Notes under the pieces: model-generated
Database searches by the model: none
Seen by the model: the letters and a program-made list of their open reading frames with translations, nothing else
What the model was told of the DNA's origin: nothing
Program-made: the position numbers and the translations under genes
Assembly (NCBI GenBank): GCA_020846715.1
Contig: JADLDK010000059.1
Location: 1-45,681 of the forward strand
Length of the DNA: 45,681 nucleotides
Source of the DNA: Armatimonadota bacterium
GTDB lineage: Bacteria > Armatimonadota > UBA5829 > DSUL01
Direction: 5' to 3'
Part shown: piece by piece, positions 1 to 8,388 of the stretch
Position numbering within the stretch: position 1 is the stretch's first letter
How the letters are laid out: each line of letters starts with the position of its first letter

Positions 1-1
1 C

Positions 2-625
2 GCAATCCTGTCGGGAAGACTGTTTATGACGGAAACCAGTCAGTTCGCCGGAGTGAAGCTCGCCCATCTGCTGCCCGTTGTCGTTGTCGCATTTGCAGCT
101 ATCGCGGGGCTCCTGGGAGAGCCGCTTGCGTGGAAGGAAATGAAGACTCGAATGGCCGCGCGCGTGCGGGAAGCCTGGCAGACTCCTGTGCTCTTTGGGT
201 ACGGGTTTGTTGCGCTGGTTGCCCTCGTAGTCTTGCTCGTTGTCGTTGTTCGCTCAGGAAATGACGCGGGTGTCGGGGTGTCTCCGCTTGAGCTTCGCTT
301 CCGCGCTGTGTTAGACCAGATTCTCTTCGTGCGTCCGCGCAGCAAGGAAATCCTGGTCGGGTATCCCGCTTTAGTCGCGGCTCTCTGGTTGTCACTTCAA
401 AGGCAGCGAGCCTGGGCCAGTTTCTTCTTCGTGCTCGCTATGGTGGGGTTAGTCTCGGCGTTGAACAGCTTCTGCCACATTCATACGCCCCTGGAGATCA
501 CGGTTGTACGCGTTATCAATGGCGCGTGGGTGGGACTTGTGACAGGGGCGGTTCTCATCTGGCTGTTGCGGCGGCTGGGACTGGGAGCCGATTCGAAAGT
601 GGCCACTGATGGGCCGTCCGCTTAG
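2..625 (+). CDS. DUF5693 family membrane protein, C-terminal part (5' end outside window)
   Basis: The reading frame is open to the left edge of the window, so the ATG at 26 is probably internal and this is the last ~208 residues of a longer protein. It is strongly hydrophobic, with about five membrane segments (counted from the ATG: roughly 13-32, 55-77, 108-125, 129-148 and 158-181). The FAGVKLAHLLP stretch resembles the membrane C-terminus of DUF5693 proteins, which in many Firmicutes and related bacteria sit directly before csaB. csaB starts 17 bases before this gene ends, so the two are probably translated together. A role in cell-wall polysaccharide pyruvylation or export is inferred from this pairing only; no biochemical function is known to me. 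Family assignment is moderately sure, partial status very sure. Confidence 0.7.
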   Translation, partial: AILSGRLFMTETSQFAGVKLAHLLPVVVVAFAAIAGLLGEPLAWKEMKTRMAARVREAWQTPVLFGYGFVALVALVVLLVVVVRSGNDAGVGVSPLELRFRAVLDQILFVRPRSKEILVGYPALVAALWLSLQRQRAWASFFFVLAMVGLVSALNSFCHIHTPLEITVVRVINGAWVGLVTGAVLIWLLRRLGLGADSKVATDGPSA

Positions 626-1679
626 AATCCTCGCAGCCGGATACTATGGCAGTGGGAATGCGGGTGATGAAATCGTGCTCGCGGGTATCCTGGCGTCTCT
701 TGAGGCGGCCTCTGCCAGTACTGCCTGGGATCTGCGGGCTCTCAGCGCTTCTCCTGTCCGGACTCATCAACTCCACTGTGTGCGATCGTATGCCCGTTTT
801 TCTCCTGTAGCGGTGTTGTCCGCGCTGATGTGGTGTGACTGTCTGATTCTGGGAGGCGGGAGTCTCATACAGGACGCCACCAGCCGCCGCTCTGCGTCTT
901 ACTATGTGTGGCTGATGCGGGCAGCGTTGTCTTTGCGCAGGAAGCTGTTTCTGTGGGCGCAGGGGTTCGGACCCTTGAGAGACGCCAGTTTGCGCGCGAA
1001 GGCTGGAAGGGCGATCTCGCGCGCTGCAGCAGTGACGTTGCGCGATTCAAAATCGCTGGGGGAGCTGGCGGCTCTTGGTGTGCCTGAAGCTCTTCTGTCA
1101 CTGACAGCCGACCCCGCGTTCTCACTGCAGACTTCTGGACAGGTTTCTGATACCAGAGATTTGTTTGGTGTGGCACTGCGCGAGTGGCCGGGGATAGAAG
1201 CTCACGAGCGCGACGTTGCCTCGGCTTGTGCCGCTGCTGCCACCCGGAGTTCTCTAAGACTTATGTTCGTTCCTTTTCAACAGCCACAGGATGTCGTGAT
1301 ATCTGATCGAGCCTCAAGCGTCGCGCGCGTCAGCACCAGTGACCTGAATGTGCCAGAAGGGCCAGCCGCAATGGTGGAACTGTTTGATCGTATGGCGATG
1401 GTGTGTGGAATGAGACTGCACTCGTTGATTCTAGCGGCCCGCAGCCACGCACCGTTTCTGGGCATTGCCTACGATCCAAAAGTCCGCAGGTTTTGCCAAG
1501 CCGCCGGGATGCCCTGGCTGGAGCTGGATGGCTTGACGGAGGACAATATCTTCTCTTCTCTGTCGACTTTGTGGGACCATCGTTTGCAGCATAAAAGCGC
1601 TCTTGAGTCCTTTACGCGTGAGCAAAAGCGTCTTTCGCTCGAGACTGCACAGCTTTTCTGGAGTGTGATGAGTGGCTGA
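609..1679 (+). CDS. csaB: CsaB-type polysaccharide pyruvyl transferase
   Basis: The protein has 356 residues, normal for CsaB. Near the N-terminus (residues 10-21) lies the hallmark AGYYGSGNAGDE of the polysaccharide pyruvyltransferase family, and a glycine-rich ILGGGSLIQD follows. The C-terminal GMRLHSLILAA plus GIAYDPKVRRF are also family signatures. CsaB transfers pyruvate from phosphoenolpyruvate onto secondary cell-wall polysaccharide, creating ketal-pyruvyl groups that anchor S-layer (SLH) proteins; it is cytoplasmic or membrane-associated. The ATG at 609 overlaps the DUF5693 gene by 17 bases and the next gene begins 8 bases before this one stops, so the three form one operon. No SLH protein gene is in the window, so the S-layer link is inferred from the family. 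Confidence 0.9.
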   Translation: MGRPLRILAAGYYGSGNAGDEIVLAGILASLEAASASTAWDLRALSASPVRTHQLHCVRSYARFSPVAVLSALMWCDCLILGGGSLIQDATSRRSASYYVWLMRAALSLRRKLFLWAQGFGPLRDASLRAKAGRAISRAAAVTLRDSKSLGELAALGVPEALLSLTADPAFSLQTSGQVSDTRDLFGVALREWPGIEAHERDVASACAAAATRSSLRLMFVPFQQPQDVVISDRASSVARVSTSDLNVPEGPAAMVELFDRMAMVCGMRLHSLILAARSHAPFLGIAYDPKVRRFCQAAGMPWLELDGLTEDNIFSSLSTLWDHRLQHKSALESFTREQKRLSLETAQLFWSVMSG

Positions 1680-2658
1680 CAGGCAACTGAATGTCTTGAT
1701 CTGGATGGCCCACCATCTGGAAGCGTCTGACATCATCGCGGGTTACGTTGAGCGCGTACGAAAAGTGTTCGAAGGACATTGTGTACGTGTGGTGCAGAGT
1801 GCGGACGCCCAACCTGAGGGCCTGGAAGATGTGGAAGTTCTGGTGACTTGGGGCGTGCGTCCAGACGCTTTGCAGAAGATGAAGAAGCTGGAGTGGATCC
1901 AATTCGGCAGCGCCGGAATCAACCACGCGCTGACCCCTGAGCTGCTGGCGACGAAAATCCGTCTCACTACACAAAAGGGAGTCTTCGCTGTCCCGATCGC
2001 AGAGCACGTGATGGCGATGATTCTCTCCCTATGCCGTCGCCTGGACTTTTTCGCGCGATCGCAAGGCGAGCACAGATGGACTCGCGAAGCGCCAGGCAGG
2101 CGAATTCGAGAGTTTCAGAATGCGACGGTCGGCATTGTCGGGATGGGTCATATCGGGCGTGAGGTGGCGCGGAGGTGCCGCGCCCTCGGAGCGCGCACAG
2201 TGGCCACTCGCTCTCGCAGTGCGTCAGAAGACGAAGCCGACCTCTGGGTAGAGCGAAGTGATATTGGCCCACTCTTGCTTGAGTCTGACTTCACAGTGCT
2301 TTGCGTGCCGCAGACCCCTGAGTCTCAGTGTCTGATTGGGCCCTCGGCGCTTGCGCAGATGAAACCCGGCAGCGTTCTTGTAAATATCTCGCGCGGAAGC
2401 GTCGTGGACCAGAGCGCCCTGCTAGAGGCGTTGGCGAGTGGTCATCTGGGGGGCGCGTGCCTGGATGTCTTTGAGCAAGAGCCGCTTGCGCCGGATTCAC
2501 CGCTCTGGGACATGCCGCAGGTCATTATTACCCCGCACGTCAGCGGAACGACGCCGCATTATGGTGAGCGCGGCGCTGCCAACGTTGCGGCAAATCTCAA
2601 CGCGTTTCTCTCCGGGCAGGAGATGCCAACGGAATATCTGCGCTCAAGAGGGTACTGA
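1672..2658 (+). CDS. D-2-hydroxyacid dehydrogenase (NAD-dependent)
   Basis: This 328-residue protein has the two-domain layout of D-isomer-specific 2-hydroxyacid dehydrogenases. The NAD-binding motif VGIVGMGHIGREVA lies at about 153-166. The catalytic triad is visible as Arg241 in NISRGSVVD, Glu270 in FEQEPL and His289 in TPHVSG. The family reduces 2-keto acids to D-2-hydroxyacids or the reverse. The substrate cannot be read from sequence; phosphoglycerate, glyoxylate/hydroxypyruvate and others are all possible. The start is a GTG overlapping the csaB stop by 8 bases, implying translational coupling. After the gene come the 134-bp repeats and no clear terminator, and the next gene is convergent. 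Confidence 0.88.
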   Translation: MADRQLNVLIWMAHHLEASDIIAGYVERVRKVFEGHCVRVVQSADAQPEGLEDVEVLVTWGVRPDALQKMKKLEWIQFGSAGINHALTPELLATKIRLTTQKGVFAVPIAEHVMAMILSLCRRLDFFARSQGEHRWTREAPGRRIREFQNATVGIVGMGHIGREVARRCRALGARTVATRSRSASEDEADLWVERSDIGPLLLESDFTVLCVPQTPESQCLIGPSALAQMKPGSVLVNISRGSVVDQSALLEALASGHLGGACLDVFEQEPLAPDSPLWDMPQVIITPHVSGTTPHYGERGAANVAANLNAFLSGQEMPTEYLRSRGY

Positions 2659-2691
2659 GTCTCTTTGACAGTGAGAACCTGGTCAGAGGGA

Positions 2692-2750
2692 GCCGGCGGT
2701 TGAGGCGGCCGGCGGTTGAAGCCACGTCGCTCGACACGGCCGGCGGTTGA
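2692..2750 (+). repeat. Three short GCCGGCGGTTGA copies leading into the tandem repeat
   Basis: GCCGGCGGTTGA occurs at 2692-2703, 2708-2719 and 2739-2750. The third copy is the left end of the first full 134-bp unit. The first two look like truncated or slipped copies of that left end, with nothing of the rest of the unit between them. Confidence 0.7.
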
Positions 2751-3113
2751 AACCGCGCCTGTAAAGACGAAGCCTGCCTTCGCAGGCTGAGGGTCAGTAG
2801 TCTCCGCAGGGAGACTTTGTGCAGGTAGCTGCGATTTCAATCGCCGGGTTTGTTGTGCTGAAGCAATCTGAGGTCGGCGGTTGAAACCGCGCCTGTAAAG
2901 ACGAAGCCTGCCTTCGCAGGCTGAGGGTCAGCAGTCTCCGAAGGGAGACTTTGTATGTGTAGCCGCGATTTCAATCGCCGGGTTTGTTGTGCTGAAGCAA
3001 TCTGAGGCCGGCGGTTGAAACCGCGCTTGTAAAGACGAAGCCTGCCTTCGCAGGCTGAGGGTCAGCAGTCTCCGCAGGGAGACTTTGTGTAGGTAGCCGC
3101 GATTTCAATCGCC
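2739..3113 (+). repeat. Tandem 134-bp repeat, about 2.8 units, each able to fold as a cloverleaf
   Basis: Structured units lie at about 2739-2847, 2873-2981 and 3007-3113, with a 134-base period (GTAAAG recurs at 2761, 2895 and 3029). The 26-base linker between units is repeated as well. Each unit starts with GCGGTTGAAACCGC, an inverted repeat, and ends with GCGATTTCAATCGC. These two ends can also pair with each other with one G-T and one C-A. Inside are two perfect hairpins: AGCCTGC/GCAGGCT and AGTCTCC/GGAGACT. Bases that differ between copies are few, so the array is recent or kept uniform. Similar dispersed elements exist, to my memory, in cyanobacterial and other genomes. The last unit overlaps the 3' end of tmk. 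Confidence 0.92.
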
Positions 3114-3749
3114 AGGAATCTTGAGGATTGGTTCCAGCACGCACATAACGCGTTGATGTACCTCTTCGACACTACCGTGCGCATCAACAAGTTTCACCGT
3201 TGCCGGCAATGCTTTGACCTGCTCCAGAAACCCTTCTCGCACTCTCTGGTGAAAGCCTATATCTTCGCTCTCCATCCGGTTGCGCTTCGACTGTCGCAGG
3301 AGTCCTTCTTCGGGCGGGATGTCCAGCACAAGAGTAACCGTAGGGTGAACGCTGTCCACAGCAAAATCCGTGCTGCGCTGAATGAACTCAGTGTCAAGTC
3401 CACGCGCAAAGCCCTGGTAGGCTATGGTCGAATGGTAAAATCTGTCGCAGATCACGACTTCTCCTGCCTCGAGATGGGGGCGGATCAGTCTGTCAACGTG
3501 TTGTGCGCGAGCAGCCTGCATCAGAAGCAGCTCAGTGCGTGGGGTGGGAGGATCGTCTGTAGAGTCCAGAAGAAGCTGCCGTATCTTCTCGGCCAGAGGC
3601 TCACCGCCCGGCTCCCGTGTCAGGCACACCGTGTATCCTCTGTCCCGCAGGGCCTGCGCCACCAGAGCAATCTGTGTTGACTTGCCCGCGCCTTCAACCC
3701 CTTCAAACGTGATGAAGACACCGCGCGATCCACCTTTGGAACCGGTCAT
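3105..3749 (-). CDS. tmk: Thymidylate kinase
   Basis: Tmk phosphorylates dTMP to dTDP with ATP, an essential step of dTTP synthesis in the cytoplasm. The 214 residues are the normal length. The P-loop GVEGAGKST spans 17-25, the DR(Y/F) motif appears as CDRFYHST around 101-108, and the lid region [19 protein letters not shown] around 156-174 is typical. The start codon overlaps the R3H ATPase stop as ATGA, so tmk is the last gene of the minus-strand operon that begins with pdxS. The stop codon and the last residues (Gly-Asp) are encoded by the right arm of the third 134-bp repeat unit, so the repeat appears to have replaced the original gene end. Confidence 0.96.
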   Translation of the reverse strand: MTGSKGGSRGVFITFEGVEGAGKSTQIALVAQALRDRGYTVCLTREPGGEPLAEKIRQLLLDSTDDPPTPRTELLLMQAARAQHVDRLIRPHLEAGEVVICDRFYHSTIAYQGFARGLDTEFIQRSTDFAVDSVHPTVTLVLDIPPEEGLLRQSKRNRMESEDIGFHQRVREGFLEQVKALPATVKLVDAHGSVEEVHQRVMCVLEPILKIPGD

Positions 3750-5536
3750 GCCTTGGTGATTCTCACACGGCGGAACGGTTCAGTCCCAATGCTGGAGGAT
3801 GTCAGGTCGTGCTGTTCGACAAGCTGATGCTGCAGTCGCCGGACATAGCTCGACTGGGGCATCAACTCAACGGGTTCGCTGCACTCCAGCACACGGTCAA
3901 TGGCCTCACGCGCTTCGGTCAGCGCCGCGTCCTCTCCCTCGTTGCTGCTCATCGAAAACATTTCGCGCACGGTGTTGGCAATCTGGGTGTAGGTATTGCT
4001 CTTGACCACGAAAGTCCCGACGTTCTGCTTCTGCGCGTCACGCAGGCGTGGAGGCTCTCGCCGAAAGTGTGCCTTGAGCGCAATAACTGCGTCAGCGTCC
4101 TGTGCGTCGTTCGTTATGTGCGCAGGAACGCGCAATTCGCGGATCGCTCGCTCCAGCCGATTTCGGCTTACTCCGTAGGGAAAAATGCGAACGGTCGCGG
4201 GCAATGGGTGCCGTGGACGCTCTGCTGTCTCCTCGCGTCCCCGGGCAGCAAATCGCTCCTTGCCGCGATCCCGCATCCGTTCACTGTCTCTTCCAATTCT
4301 ATAGCGCTCTCGAGCGTCGCTCTCCATGCGCACGTCCGCGTCTGCCTGCTGCACGACCTCTACGTCGCCCTGCGGATTGCGGATCCTGATCTCCGGGCGT
4401 GGAGTCGCGCCTCGCAGAAAGGCGTCGACGGCGCGGCTGACGTCGTGGTGGATCGCCAGTTTGTCTTTCTCCATGATCTCAATGAGAACGTCAAACGTCG
4501 GCGGCGCTTTGCGCTCCAGCACTGTTTTCTGAGTGCCGCGTCGCCGCGCTTCTTCGTCACTGAGAGTCACCGCCTGGATCCCCCCAATCAGGTCGGAGAG
4601 AGTCGGGTTCTGAAGAAGGTTTTCCAGGGAGTTGCCGTGAGCCGTCGCCACAAGCTGGACGCCGCGCTCGGCAATAGTACGGGCGGCGAAAGTCTCTTCT
4701 TCCACGCCAATCTCATCGATCACAATGCACTCTGGCATGTGGTTTTCCACAGCCTCAATCATCACTGCGTGTTGAAGCTCCGGTGTTACCACCTGCATTC
4801 TCCTGGCCCGCCCGACGGCCGGATGTGGAACGTCACCATCGCCGCCGATCTCGTTTGACGTATCCACGATCACGACACGTTTGAGGAATTCGTCGCTCAG
4901 CACGCGAGCGATCTCGCGCAGCTTGGTTGTCTTGCCAACTCCGGGGCGTCCGAGCAGAAGCACGCTCTTGCCGCTCTCAACAACGTCGCGGATGATGTCA
5001 ATTGTCCCGAAAATAGCGCGCCCGACGCGACAGGTCAGGCCGATAATCTTTCCCTGCCGATTGCGGATAGCGGAAATGCGGTGGAGAGTGCGCTCGATGC
5101 CGGCCCGGTTGTCTTTGCCAAACTCACCGACACGCTCCACAACCATCTCAAGCTGCTCGTGCGTCACGGGAGCTTCGCTGAGGAACATGACACGGTTGGC
5201 AAAGCGCGCCTCTGGTTGCCGGCCAAGATCGAGCACGACTTCAAAAAGCTCCTTCAGATCGGGCTGCGCAACAAGGACTTCCCGAACTTCGGCGGGCATG
5301 ATCGCAGTGAGCTGTTCAAGGTCATCTGTAACCTCCAGCTGTTTGCCGAAGTACTGCTCAAACTGCTGCTTCTGGGTCATCCCTCCGGAGCTTGCGCTGT
5401 TGTGCGGATGCCCATTGGAGCGTTCGGGTTCGGCCCGCTCCGTTCCGTCAAAGTCCTGATCGTCTTCCTGTGGTTGCCGAGCAATCGTCTCAGTGCTTCT
5501 TGGATTGTTGGACTCTGTAGTTTTGGTTTTACGCAT
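3746..5536 (-). CDS. R3H-domain AAA ATPase (SpoIIIAA/Ycf45-like)
   Basis: This 596-residue protein starts with a polar, low-complexity stretch (about 1-55). It continues with a SpoIIIAA-like region and an AAA/RecA-type ATPase core with Walker A GRPGVGKT at 196-203 and Walker B CIVIDEIG at 270-277. A charged arginine-rich linker (about 390-440) follows, then a C-terminal R3H-like nucleic-acid-binding segment at about 535-590. Relatives are the cyanobacterial/plastid Ycf45 protein and sporulation ATPase SpoIIIAA. Their cellular role outside sporulation is poorly known; binding of single-stranded nucleic acid is the usual inference from the R3H domain. It lies 61 bases after rsmE and overlaps tmk by 4 bases. 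The start is uncertain: residue 53 (Met) is an alternative that would drop the polar leader. Confidence 0.85.
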   Translation of the reverse strand: MRKTKTTESNNPRSTETIARQPQEDDQDFDGTERAEPERSNGHPHNSASSGGMTQKQQFEQYFGKQLEVTDDLEQLTAIMPAEVREVLVAQPDLKELFEVVLDLGRQPEARFANRVMFLSEAPVTHEQLEMVVERVGEFGKDNRAGIERTLHRISAIRNRQGKIIGLTCRVGRAIFGTIDIIRDVVESGKSVLLLGRPGVGKTTKLREIARVLSDEFLKRVVIVDTSNEIGGDGDVPHPAVGRARRMQVVTPELQHAVMIEAVENHMPECIVIDEIGVEEETFAARTIAERGVQLVATAHGNSLENLLQNPTLSDLIGGIQAVTLSDEEARRRGTQKTVLERKAPPTFDVLIEIMEKDKLAIHHDVSRAVDAFLRGATPRPEIRIRNPQGDVEVVQQADADVRMESDARERYRIGRDSERMRDRGKERFAARGREETAERPRHPLPATVRIFPYGVSRNRLERAIRELRVPAHITNDAQDADAVIALKAHFRREPPRLRDAQKQNVGTFVVKSNTYTQIANTVREMFSMSSNEGEDAALTEAREAIDRVLECSEPVELMPQSSYVRRLQHQLVEQHDLTSSSIGTEPFRRVRITKA

Positions 5537-5597
5537 ATCGCTGATGGCGCCTGTTTGGGAAGCCGCCTACGTACTCATGATACCCTGTGAAGCGCCT

Positions 5598-6353
5598 TCA
5601 TGGGGCGGAATTTGCGCATAAGGCCAGAGCTGCCAGAACTATTGGCGCCGTTTCTGCCCGCAGAACTCTGCGTCCCAGTCCTACAGGAGTGAATTTCGCT
5701 GCCTTCCAGCGCTCCACTTCCGCCTCCGGCAGTCCGCCTTCTGGCCCGCTTGCCAACAGGCAGTCCTCATTTGCGCTGGTCAGCCCCGGCGGCAAGCCCG
5801 CAGCCTGCTCCTCCCATGCGATATAACGCCGGGTGGGCCCCGGGTGACTCAGAAACTCTGCTGAGCTCGCCCAGATTTTGATGGAGGGGACAAGAAAAGC
5901 GCCGCACTGCTCCGCCGCTGCCGTCACTACGGCTGCGTAGCGGCTGAGTTTTTTGTCCGTATCCTCTCCGATGCGCACGACGCTGCGCTCCATCGGCACA
6001 ATGTGAAAGGCGCATACACCTATCTCCGTGCACTTCTGAAGCGCCAGCTCCATCCGCTCACCTTTCAGCGCAGGCATTACGATCTCTACACGCCGCATCC
6101 CCTGATCTGGATTCGGGATTGCGTCCAGAAGCCTTGCGACAGCGCCGGTCCTGGAGCAGTTCTCCAGAGTTGCTATCCATCCTCGGCCTGCCCCATCCAG
6201 AATTGCAACCAGGTCCCCTTCAGACTTGCGCAGAACGCGTAACACATGGCGCGTCTGTGCCTCCCCCAATTTCACCTGATCGCCCGTCACTGACTCGGGA
6301 CTAACGAACACGCGTGTCAGGCGACGGAAGAGTTGGAGAGGAGTATCCATCAT
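5598..6353 (-). CDS. rsmE: 16S rRNA m3U1498 methyltransferase RsmE
   Basis: RsmE methylates N3 of U1498 in 16S rRNA using S-adenosylmethionine. The C-terminal SPOUT knot is visible as SGPEGGLPEAEVERW followed by LGRRVLRAETAP, the family signature. The N-terminal RRLTRVFVSPESV fits the PUA-like RNA-binding domain. I chose the ATG at 6353 because it overlaps the prmA stop as ATGA, the same coupling used elsewhere in this operon. A longer frame starting at 6380 would intrude 31 bases into prmA. The resulting 251 residues match the family length. prmA-rsmE adjacency is common in bacteria and supports both calls. Confidence 0.93.
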   Translation of the reverse strand: MMDTPLQLFRRLTRVFVSPESVTGDQVKLGEAQTRHVLRVLRKSEGDLVAILDGAGRGWIATLENCSRTGAVARLLDAIPNPDQGMRRVEIVMPALKGERMELALQKCTEIGVCAFHIVPMERSVVRIGEDTDKKLSRYAAVVTAAAEQCGAFLVPSIKIWASSAEFLSHPGPTRRYIAWEEQAAGLPPGLTSANEDCLLASGPEGGLPEAEVERWKAAKFTPVGLGRRVLRAETAPIVLAALALCANSAP

Positions 6354-7210
6354 CGTTTGCGCGCGATAATCGCCCGCCATTCAGCGCTCGAACGCGTTTC
6401 AACGTGGACAAATCCACACTCTATCAGTCGCTGCCGGACTTCTTCCGCCCTTTCTTCAATCACTCCGGAGCAGGCGAGCAACGCGCCACTTTTGAGAGTG
6501 CGTTCCACCGCAGGCGCCAGACGCGCAATGACGCTTGCGACAATGTTCATCAACGCCAGGTCGAAAACGCATTCTTCCCCTGGTGGCCCATCCTGAACCT
6601 TGTACTCCACCTGTGACTCCACCGAATTGAGCGCGATGTTGAGGCGCGCATTCTCTTCGGCAACCGGGTCCACTTCCACGGCGACCACGCGAGAAGCGCC
6701 CAGCCTGGCAGCCGCGATACTGAGAACCGCGCTTCCCGCGCCAACGTCCAGTACGCTCCGGTGTTGCGGCGGGTTCTCAGAGAGCGCCTCGAGCATCATC
6801 TGCGTCGTCGGATGATGCCCTGTTCCAAAAGCCATGCCCGGATCGAGGATCAGCGCGATAGAATCCTTCGGCTGCAGATCGTCGTCCTCAGTGCTCCATG
6901 GAGGCTTGATCCAGAATCTTCCTGCCTGCACCGGGCGGAAAAACTCCCGGTAGGCAAGCGTCCAGTTGTCATCTTCCACAGGGGTAACGCTCAGCGTCGA
7001 GCCAGCCCTATCGCCCGATCTCGCGCCCTCTATTTCGTCCAGCCTGTCTCTCACCCGGAGAAGAGTTGGTTCCAGGCGGTCGTCCAGAGGAAGCCACGCG
7101 TTTATACAGTCTTGCGCGATACTCACGCCTCCGCACGCCTCCGTCAAAATGAAAGCGACGGCTTCTTCGGTATCGGGTTTGGTTTCAACTGTCAGTCTGG
7201 CCCAGCGCAT
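6350..7210 (-). CDS. prmA: Ribosomal protein L11 methyltransferase
   Basis: PrmA methylates amino groups of ribosomal protein L11 using S-adenosylmethionine. The conserved LDPGMAFGTGHHPTT lies at about 122-136. The SAM-binding motif LDVGAGSAVLSIAA is at 154-167, and the acidic VAVEVDPVAEENA at about 177-189. NIVASVIARLAP corresponds to the family's catalytic NI(L/V)A region. I place the start at the ATG at 7210, giving 286 residues and a 16-base gap to the lipoprotein gene; an upstream TTG at 7249 would overlap that gene and add residues unlike the family. The stop is coupled to rsmE by ATGA. Confidence 0.93.
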   Translation of the reverse strand: MRWARLTVETKPDTEEAVAFILTEACGGVSIAQDCINAWLPLDDRLEPTLLRVRDRLDEIEGARSGDRAGSTLSVTPVEDDNWTLAYREFFRPVQAGRFWIKPPWSTEDDDLQPKDSIALILDPGMAFGTGHHPTTQMMLEALSENPPQHRSVLDVGAGSAVLSIAAARLGASRVVAVEVDPVAEENARLNIALNSVESQVEYKVQDGPPGEECVFDLALMNIVASVIARLAPAVERTLKSGALLACSGVIEERAEEVRQRLIECGFVHVETRSSAEWRAIIARKR

Positions 7211-7226
7211 GCCGCAATAATCCCTC

Positions 7227-8378
7227 TCAGCCGGGCCGCCACAACTCAAGCGTTCCGTTAGTGTACTGCGCCCACGCTATCTTCCACGCATCGTCATGTG
7301 TTAAGCCCACTATCCGCCCTGGTAATTCCGGCCCGCGCCAGGCCAGGCGTCCTTTACCATCCACGGCAGACAGCAGCGTGTAATCCTCCGCAAGAAGTAC
7401 GCCGAAAGGTGAATCCGTCAGACCCTGAAGCACAGGCTTAAAGAACAGCCCTCCCTGCTCCCAGACTGTGCGTCCGCTTATGTCCCAGAGCGCAACTCTG
7501 CGCTCCATTACAGATTTATCCTTGTGCGCCAGCTTCCGCCTGAAGCTGACAGCGATCGCCTTGCCGTCGGCGGAAATCGCCGCGCGCGGGTCATATCCTT
7601 CAATGGAGCGGGTAAAGAGCTGTCTGCCGGCGGCGTTGTACGCAGTCACATTCACACCAGGTCTTGGGGAAAGATGCTCCAGCACTGTCAGGATGACAGC
7701 GCCCTCAGCCCCGAAGGACAGGTGAAATTTCCCAATCCGCTGGGGTTGCCACCAACGGATCTTTCCTTCGGGCGTGCACATGCCGAAGCCCATCGGCTGA
7801 GTCGTTTGAACCAGCAGTGCTCCAGCTACCGGATCGTACCGCAGACGGCTGAGCGTGTAGTCTGTCCGGATACGACGCCACCTCGGAGAACTGGACAAAT
7901 CGATGACGTACATCCGCTGGCCGTCCGTTGTAGCAAAAGCACTTTGCCCGTCAGGAGTAATTGCTACATCCAGCAGAGTATCACTCATTGTCTGACGCCA
8001 TACTGTTTCGCCCTGGAGAGTGATAATCTTGATCGCCCATCCGCGACGCAGCTTCTGCGCCAGCACACAGCGTTCGGCTGAATTGCTCAAAGCAGCGAAG
8101 GCGGCGCCCTTCTCTTCGTATTGCAGTGCCTGGCGTCCGTCTGCTTGAAACAAATGCACCGTCCCGCCTTTGTCCAGGTAACCGGCTGCCTGACCGTCCG
8201 GGGCTACCATCAACTGTTGGACGTCAGGAGCAGCGGATGTGTAGAGAACGGAGATGCGCGAAGGCTGGGGTTCGGAGGTAGAAGGATGATGGCCGCACCC
8301 CGAGAGCGCAGGTGAAATCAAGAAGCCTGTCACGGCCAGCAAGACAGCTCGGGCTCTCACGACTCTCGCCTCACTCAC
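7227..8378 (-). CDS. Lipoprotein with WD40/PQQ-like beta-propeller repeats
   Basis: The protein has a basic N-terminus, a hydrophobic segment and a lipobox ending at Cys28 (PALSGC), so it should be lipid-anchored outside the cytoplasmic membrane. The rest (about 350 residues) consists of repeated blocks such as VAPDGQAAGYLDKGGTVHLF, ITPDGQSAFATTDGQRMYVI and ISADGKAIAVSFRRKL. These are blades of a WD40- or PQQ-type beta-propeller. Its partner is unknown; propeller lipoproteins often act as binding scaffolds. The start chosen is a GTG at 8378 preceded by AGAGAGG at good spacing, just after the pdxT stop; a TTG at 8408 would overlap pdxT. Its place between pdxT and prmA is unusual, since the neighbours are cytoplasmic housekeeping enzymes. 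Confidence 0.8.
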   Translation of the reverse strand: MSEARVVRARAVLLAVTGFLISPALSGCGHHPSTSEPQPSRISVLYTSAAPDVQQLMVAPDGQAAGYLDKGGTVHLFQADGRQALQYEEKGAAFAALSNSAERCVLAQKLRRGWAIKIITLQGETVWRQTMSDTLLDVAITPDGQSAFATTDGQRMYVIDLSSSPRWRRIRTDYTLSRLRYDPVAGALLVQTTQPMGFGMCTPEGKIRWWQPQRIGKFHLSFGAEGAVILTVLEHLSPRPGVNVTAYNAAGRQLFTRSIEGYDPRAAISADGKAIAVSFRRKLAHKDKSVMERRVALWDISGRTVWEQGGLFFKPVLQGLTDSPFGVLLAEDYTLLSAVDGKGRLAWRGPELPGRIVGLTHDDAWKIAWAQYTNGTLELWRPG

Positions 8379-8388
8379 GTGCGCCTCT

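Noticed and set aside
2692..3113. CRISPR-like array (GTTGAAAC-containing repeats)
   Set aside because: The period is 134 bases, the intervening sequence is itself repeated, and there are only about three units; CRISPR spacers would be unique and much shorter. No cas gene is present.
3809..4858. 349-codon plus-strand open frame
   Set aside because: It is antisense to the well-supported R3H ATPase gene and shows no family features; it is a shadow frame caused by codon bias.
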